Positions 7,041 to 10,065 of a stretch of 10,065 nt of DNA are shown here, in pieces; the first letter of the stretch is position 1; each line of letters begins with the position of its first letter. Origin of the DNA: Campylobacterales bacterium (lineage in GTDB: Bacteria > Campylobacterota > Campylobacteria > Campylobacterales > Sulfurovaceae); contig JACXUN010000038.1 of assembly GCA_014763905.1 (NCBI GenBank), forward strand, positions 1 to 10,065, given 5' to 3'. The position numbers were made by a program, and so were the translations under genes. Below the pieces are notes generated by a model. That model worked only from the letters and a program-made list of their open reading frames with translations, did not search any database and had not been told where the DNA came from.

Positions 7041-7046
7041 ATTATA
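7041..7046 (-). promoter_or_regulatory. Probable -10 box of the PhyH-family gene
   Basis: Perfect TATAAT on the minus strand directly before an in-frame ATG at 7040. Transcription would begin about 7 bases later, inside the longer reading frame, which is the main reason for choosing the start codon at 7010. No convincing -35 is seen. Confidence 0.5.
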
Positions 7047-7097
7047 ACCAAATAACTCAGCTTCTTAGGAATCGGAGAGAGAGATTGTTAAAGAACC

Positions 7098-7139
7098 TAG
7101 GAACGGAAGCTTCAGCCCCGAAAAAGTGAAGCTAAAGCT
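7098..7139 (+). repeat. Hybrid copy of family B repeat, right arm replaced
   Basis: The left arm TAGGAACGGAAGCTTCAG (7098-7115), spacer CCCCGAAAAAGTGAAG and start of the right arm CTAAAGCT (7132-7139) match the unit at 2251-2304. The rest of the right arm, TTCGATTCCTA, is missing, and the sequence continues straight into the family A copy at 7138-7169. It sits upstream of the PhyH-family gene. Confidence 0.75.
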
Positions 7140-7169
7140 GTGACTATGATATCCCGTCAAACTCAGGTT
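7138..7169 (-). repeat. Family A repeat copy, 32 bases
   Basis: On the minus strand this begins AACCTGAGTTTGACGGG and ends ATAGTCACAG. It matches the copy at 9982-10013 at 28 of 32 positions and shares its first half with the palindrome at 838-868. It lies just past the end of the small ORF at 7200-7322 and fuses with the family B copy at 7098-7139. Confidence 0.8.
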
Positions 7170-7199
7170 GATAGGCTTTGAGATCAGGAAGCAGGGCGG

Positions 7200-7322
7200 T
7201 TACTCATCACTATAGATATAAGTGCGATTGTCATCACGGTTGATCTGATACTCATCTGGCACCACCGGAGCATCTGCCCAAAGCCAAAAAGGGAGTGTTA
7301 ATGCGAGGGAAAGGTGCTTCAT
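7200..7322 (-). pseudogene. Small exported-peptide ORF, possibly frameshifted or cut short by a repeat
   Basis: A 40-residue frame starts MKHLSLALTLPFWLWADAP and ends TYIYSDE. I do not recognise it. The first 16 residues look like a signal peptide with likely cleavage after LWA, leaving an acidic peptide (PDEYQINRDDNRTYIYSDE). It starts 8 bases after the AAA stop codon, so it is probably co-transcribed; an AAGG about 13 bases upstream is a distant ribosome binding site. Past the TAA, the -1 frame continues with protein-like sequence, VTALLPDLKAYQPEFDGIS, before a TAG at about 7145, and this part runs into the family A repeat. So this may be a decayed gene of about 60 or more codons that lost one base, or was cut by the repeat. 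A genuine 40-residue secreted peptide is the alternative. No slippery site is seen. Confidence 0.4.
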
Positions 7323-7330
7323 GTGAACTT

Positions 7331-9064
7331 TTAAACCTTAAACCCCATACTCTTAGAGCCGTCAAAGCTCGATCCCATCTCTTTTTCGATCTCTTCGATA
7401 AAGTCTCGCAGGGTGAAGACCGATTCGTCTCGTACGGCGACTTTGTAGGCGGTATTTTTAATAATCAGATTGATCTGTCCGCCGGTGAGGTCGTAGATAG
7501 CCAACTCATCGACTTTGAACCCCTCTTCGTAGTCGGCTGTTTCCGGCAGCATAAAGTGCCAGAGACGCATACGCTGGCGTTTGCCCGGTTTTTTGAACTC
7601 GATCTTGTAGTTGAACCGTCGAGAGAAGGCTTTGTCGATATTGTCCAGCAGGTTGGTGGTGGCGATCAAAATTCCCTCGAATTTTTCGATCTGCTCTAAG
7701 AAGATATTTTGCATCTGGTTGTGCATCTTATCGGCACTGCTGCCGACCCCTTCGCTTCGGCTGCTGAGAAACTGGTCGGCTTCATTGAGCAGCAGGATCG
7801 GATCGACTTTGGCTTTTTTGCTTAGGCTTTTGAAATCATCGAAGATTTTACGTACATTTTTTTCACTCTCACCGACATACATCGAGAGAATTTTGGAACA
7901 GTCAAAGCTCAGGATAGGGCGTTTGAGCGTTTTGGCAAGACTCATCGCAGTCATCGTTTTCCCGGTTCCTGGACTGCCGTAGAAGATGATGCGGGCATCA
8001 ATTCCCCGGCGTTTGTCTTTGATCCCCCACGCTTTGAGCTTGGCGAAGACCTCTTTGTCGACCTGTTTGATCAGGGTGTTGAGTACCTCACGGGTTTTGG
8101 GATGGAGTACCACATCATCGAGGGTGGTTTTGGGGATGAGATACTCAAAGAGTTCCTGCTCTTCGACCAGTTTATCCAGTTTGAGGGTGGTCACTTTTTT
8201 CTTTTTGTTCGGGTGGATGATACGTTGGAGGATATCCTCTTGGAGATAGAACGATCGGCTGATACCGCCGAACATATTGAGTATCTCTTCATAGTCGAGG
8301 ATATTGTCACTCAGCAGTTTAGAACCGTCCTCCAGCAGAGATCGATTGCGGATTTTATCATACTCGTCAATCGAAATCAGTTCGATGAGGGTATTCATAT
8401 CTCGTAGCTGTCCCTCTCCGCCGGAGTACTCCTCTTTGAGCAGAGCGAGGAATATCTTCTCTTCCCGCTCATCCAGCTCTTTTTCTCTGAAAAACTCTTC
8501 GACGACGATCGGCTCTTCGGTTATGGCTAATCGGGCTTTGATCCGTTTATTGAGGAGTGAGAGTTTATTTTGGAGCCGTCCGATATTGAAAGAGCTGTCA
8601 CCGAATCCCTGTTGAGAGATTGAAATTTTGTGGAGCAGATCGATACTGTCGAATTGATCTTGGAGATACTCCAGATGATCGGTATAGGGCTTGATCTCCG
8701 GAAGCGTAATCTCCAACGACCCCTCTTCCAGCAGACGTAGCAGGGAGACGCTTGGAGCGACGGAGGTATTGAGTATCTCCAGTTTGGCGATCTCTTGGGT
8801 CTTGACCTGCCCAAAACTGATCTGAACGATCCAGCCCAGATGCATCAGGTTTTTGATCAGTCCTAGATGGTTAAGATACTCGTATCCTTCGGCATTAAAA
8901 CACTCCTGCAAAATATCAATCACGGAGGAGTCCTCTAGCCCCTTGACAAAACGTTTACAGATATATTGCAGGATGACTGCCTCTTCGGGTGAGCATTTTA
9001 GATCATTATAGATGGTTGCTTGCGTAATATCTTCGGCTTCAATAAAATTAATCAGATGTTCCAT
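7331..9064 (-). CDS. AAA-family ATPase with uncharacterised N-terminal region
   Basis: A 577-residue cytoplasmic protein; no signal peptide or membrane segment is seen. The N-terminal ~300 residues are helical and charged, with no domain I recognise, including an acidic stretch (EEFFREKELDEREEK near 189-203). The C-terminal AAA module has Walker A GSPGTGKT at 363-370, Walker B ILLLNEAD at 423-430 with Asn427 where Asp is usual, sensor 1 in IATTN (467-471), a double Arg at 482-483 (AFSRRF) as Arg finger, and LTGGQI (526-531) in the sensor 2 region. AAA proteins remodel or unfold partners in ring assemblies; the partner here is unknown. ATG 9064 has no ribosome binding site, and a TATAAT lies only 6 bases upstream, so the message may be leaderless or start further upstream at 9206-9214. 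The small ORF at 7200-7322 follows. Confidence 0.85.
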   Translation of the reverse strand: MEHLINFIEAEDITQATIYNDLKCSPEEAVILQYICKRFVKGLEDSSVIDILQECFNAEGYEYLNHLGLIKNLMHLGWIVQISFGQVKTQEIAKLEILNTSVAPSVSLLRLLEEGSLEITLPEIKPYTDHLEYLQDQFDSIDLLHKISISQQGFGDSSFNIGRLQNKLSLLNKRIKARLAITEEPIVVEEFFREKELDEREEKIFLALLKEEYSGGEGQLRDMNTLIELISIDEYDKIRNRSLLEDGSKLLSDNILDYEEILNMFGGISRSFYLQEDILQRIIHPNKKKKVTTLKLDKLVEEQELFEYLIPKTTLDDVVLHPKTREVLNTLIKQVDKEVFAKLKAWGIKDKRRGIDARIIFYGSPGTGKTMTAMSLAKTLKRPILSFDCSKILSMYVGESEKNVRKIFDDFKSLSKKAKVDPILLLNEADQFLSSRSEGVGSSADKMHNQMQNIFLEQIEKFEGILIATTNLLDNIDKAFSRRFNYKIEFKKPGKRQRMRLWHFMLPETADYEEGFKVDELAIYDLTGGQINLIIKNTAYKVAVRDESVFTLRDFIEEIEKEMGSSFDGSKSMGFKV

Positions 9065-9070
9065 GGAGGC

Positions 9071-9076
9071 ATTATA
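9071..9076 (-). promoter_or_regulatory. Possible -10 box directly before the AAA start codon
   Basis: Perfect TATAAT on the minus strand, 6 bases before ATG 9064. If used, transcription would begin about at the start codon, giving a leaderless message, which fits the lack of a ribosome binding site. It could also be a chance match in AT-rich sequence. Confidence 0.35.
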
Positions 9077-9083
9077 GCGAAAA

Positions 9084-9151
9084 AGATAACTTTTAATCGA
9101 GAAAAAAATCTTAAGGGGAAAGGGAACAGGATCAAAGATTAAAAGTTATCT
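9084..9151 (-). repeat. 15-bp inverted repeat followed by T run, upstream of AAA gene
   Basis: AGATAACTTTTAATC (9084-9098) and GATTAAAAGTTATCT (9137-9151) are exact reverse complements separated by 38 bases. On the minus strand the second arm is followed by TTTTTCGC, so the structure resembles an intrinsic terminator for transcripts coming from the truncated ligase, or an attenuator for a promoter at 9206-9214. The stem is AT-rich and the loop long, so it may be weak; a pair of operator sites is an alternative. Confidence 0.55.
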
Positions 9152-9155
9152 ATAG

Positions 9156-9200
9156 TATGAGAGCCATGAGGGGAAAGGAGGAGAAGTTATGACTCTCATA
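9156..9200. repeat. 8-bp inverted repeat enclosing a purine-rich tract
   Basis: TATGAGAG (9156-9163) and CTCTCATA (9193-9200) are perfect inverted copies around 29 bases. On the plus strand the loop holds AAAGGAGGAGAAG, a strong Shine-Dalgarno match; on the minus strand it is CTTCTCCTCCTTTCC, which resembles the anti-Shine-Dalgarno end of 16S rRNA. If the promoter at 9206-9214 is used, this hairpin would be the 5' end of the AAA transcript. Confidence 0.5.
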
Positions 9201-9205
9201 AGATT

Positions 9206-9214
9206 ATTGTAGCA
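9206..9214 (-). promoter_or_regulatory. Possible extended -10 promoter for the AAA gene
   Basis: TGCTACAAT on the minus strand fits the extended -10 form TGnTAnAAT. Transcription would start near 9199 and give a leader of about 135 bases carrying both inverted repeats at 9156-9200 and 9084-9151. No clear -35 is seen. Confidence 0.3.
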
Positions 9215-9323
9215 GAAAAAACGGTAATTTACGCTATAAATTTTAAAAAAAATTAGTTAATTTTAAAATCTAAAAATATATAAAGTTAATTCCTGTTTTT
9301 TCTATTGAATCTTAAAATAACTT

Positions 9324-9974
9324 TTAACAAAATTCATTATTAAGCTGCTCTTTGAGTTCCCGTTTGAGTACCTTGCCGGTAGCATTTTTGGGTAGGGCAT
9401 CAATAAAGTGAAGCTGTTTAGGTATTTTAAAATTGGCTAAATTATCCCGCAGATATTTTTTGAAAGCCTGTTCATCAATCTGTTCGACTCCTTCGTCTAG
9501 TTCGATATAAGCAATCGGAATTTCTCCGTTTTTCTCATCTGGGATACCAATGACTGCGGAAGCCGCAATCCCGTTAAATCCGTCGATCACCTCTTCGAGT
9601 TCACGCGGATAGATATTGATCCCTTTGGAGATGACGAGATCTTTTTTGCGATCGACGATAAAGAGGAAACCATCCTCATCCATATAGCCCATATCTCCGG
9701 TCAATAGCCAACCGTTGATAATGGTCTCCTCCGTTGCTTCCGGACGGTTGAGATAGCCGAGCATGACATTATCTCCATAGACCATAATGTCACCGATCTC
9801 TCCGATCGGAAGTTCTCGGAGCTGCCCATCGACAATTTTGATCTCATAACCGCTCAGAGCGGTTCCTACCGATTTGGCTTTCTGCTGGCGTATCGGATTG
9901 ATCGAGACCGCCGGAGAGGCTTCGCTGAGTCCGTATCCCTCTAGGAGTTTAGCCCGTTTGAACTTGGCGGTCAT
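9324..9974 (-). pseudogene. Acyl-CoA synthetase/AMP ligase, N-terminal half missing
   Basis: C-terminal part of an adenylate-forming enzyme of the long-chain fatty acid-CoA ligase type, which activates a carboxylic acid as acyl-AMP. The 216 residues begin just before the YGLSEASP motif (14-21) and include LTGD (91-94), DRKKDLVISKG (108-118) and the catalytic Lys201 in NATGKVLKR. Full-length relatives have 500 or more residues and carry the P-loop-like STGTTGxPK motif in the missing part. In the frame upstream of ATG 9974 the codons read Val-Glu-Leu-Arg-Leu-Glu-Gly after a TAA at 10002-10004. The break coincides with the family A repeat at 9982-10013. No spaced ribosome binding site precedes the ATG. 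The remnant lacks the main ATP and acyl-binding domain and is most likely inactive. The N-terminal half could lie beyond the window. Confidence 0.75.
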
Positions 9975-9981
9975 GCCTTCT

Positions 9982-10013
9982 AACCTGAGTTCGACGGAGT
10001 ATTATAGTCACAG
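9982..10013 (+). repeat. Family A repeat copy at the broken end of the AMP ligase
   Basis: Begins AACCTGAGTTCGACGGAG and ends ATAGTCACAG, matching the 7138-7169 copy at 28 of 32 positions and the half-site of the 838-868 palindrome over 16 bases. It supplies the in-frame stop (10002-10004) that ends the ligase frame. On the minus strand it holds TATAAT, so it could act as a promoter reading into the remnant. The remaining 52 bases to the window end look non-coding, and the final GCTAAAGC (10058-10065) matches the core of repeat family B. Confidence 0.8.
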
Positions 10014-10065
10014 TTTTACGAGGTTTTTCATAGGTAAGGCAGATTTTTGCAGGACTAGCTAAAGC

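Noticed and set aside
7295..7699. 134-codon plus-strand frame
   Set aside because: It overlaps the AAA coding sequence antisense, over its conserved ATPase region, and its translation resembles no protein family.
9157..9212. Two overlapping plus-strand mini-ORFs (11 and 7 codons), the second with a strong GGAGG before its ATG
   Set aside because: The frames are extremely short, both flanking genes are on the other strand, and the purine tract is explained equally well as the loop of an inverted repeat.
9982..10065. Minus-strand frame open across the window edge, reading ALASPAKICLTYEKP and overlapping the ligase start
   Set aside because: It is only about 40 codons, lies in repeat sequence and ends in the ligase remnant in another frame. 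It may be the edge of something outside the window but cannot be supported here.
1..10065. CRISPR array, tRNA, rRNA, riboswitch or insertion sequence
   Set aside because: No regularly spaced direct repeats, cloverleaf, rRNA core sequence, known riboswitch core or transposase motif was found on reading both strands; the palindromic repeats are irregularly spaced and carry no gene.

Overview
The window looks like chromosomal DNA from a member of the Campylobacterota (the former Epsilonproteobacteria, probably a free-living sulfur- or hydrogen-oxidising relative of Sulfurimonas or Sulfurovum). This placement rests on the style of the proteins, the trxA-trxB-dapB-purF neighbourhood, the YkfC-like NlpC/P60 protein, and promoters with a clear TATAAT and a weak or absent -35. 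I could not confirm it by searching. Most of the window is ordinary housekeeping DNA. I see no phage, CRISPR array, rRNA, tRNA or complete insertion sequence.

Layout: bases 1-714 (+) are the C-terminal two thirds of chorismate synthase, cut by the window edge. At 911-2245 (+) is an exported NlpC/P60 cell-wall hydrolase with SH3-like domains. Everything else is on the minus strand. In transcription order it runs: a 5'-truncated acyl-CoA synthetase/AMP ligase (9324-9974), an AAA ATPase (7331-9064), a tiny exported-peptide ORF that looks broken (7200-7322), a phytanoyl-CoA dioxygenase-family protein (6213-7010), thioredoxin (5784-6101), thioredoxin reductase (4714-5649), dihydrodipicolinate reductase (3736-4503) and glutamine PRPP amidotransferase (2360-3733). 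dapB and purF are 2 bases apart and surely co-transcribed. trxA and trxB each seem to have their own promoter but form a functional pair: TrxB uses NADPH to reduce TrxA. AroC, DapB and PurF serve aromatic amino acid, lysine/peptidoglycan and purine synthesis.

The unusual material is in the intergenic DNA. Two families of short palindromic repeats are scattered between the genes. Family A is built on AACCTGAGTT, often extended to AACCTGAGTTCGACGG; it occurs at 838-868 as a perfect palindrome, at 6192-6201, at 7138-7169 and at 9982-10013. Family B is a 54-55-base hairpin unit, TAGGAA...CTTCAG-loop-CTAAAGCTT...TTCCTA, at 2251-2304 and 4608-4662, with a hybrid copy at 7098-7139 that runs straight into a family A copy. 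One family A copy sits exactly where the AMP ligase loses its N-terminal half and brings an in-frame stop, so these repeats appear to be, or to have been, mobile. Several lie over promoters or 5' leaders (the NlpC/P60 gene, trxA), so they could also act as regulatory sites. I do not see a new multi-gene system; the repeat families are the strongest candidate for something undescribed.
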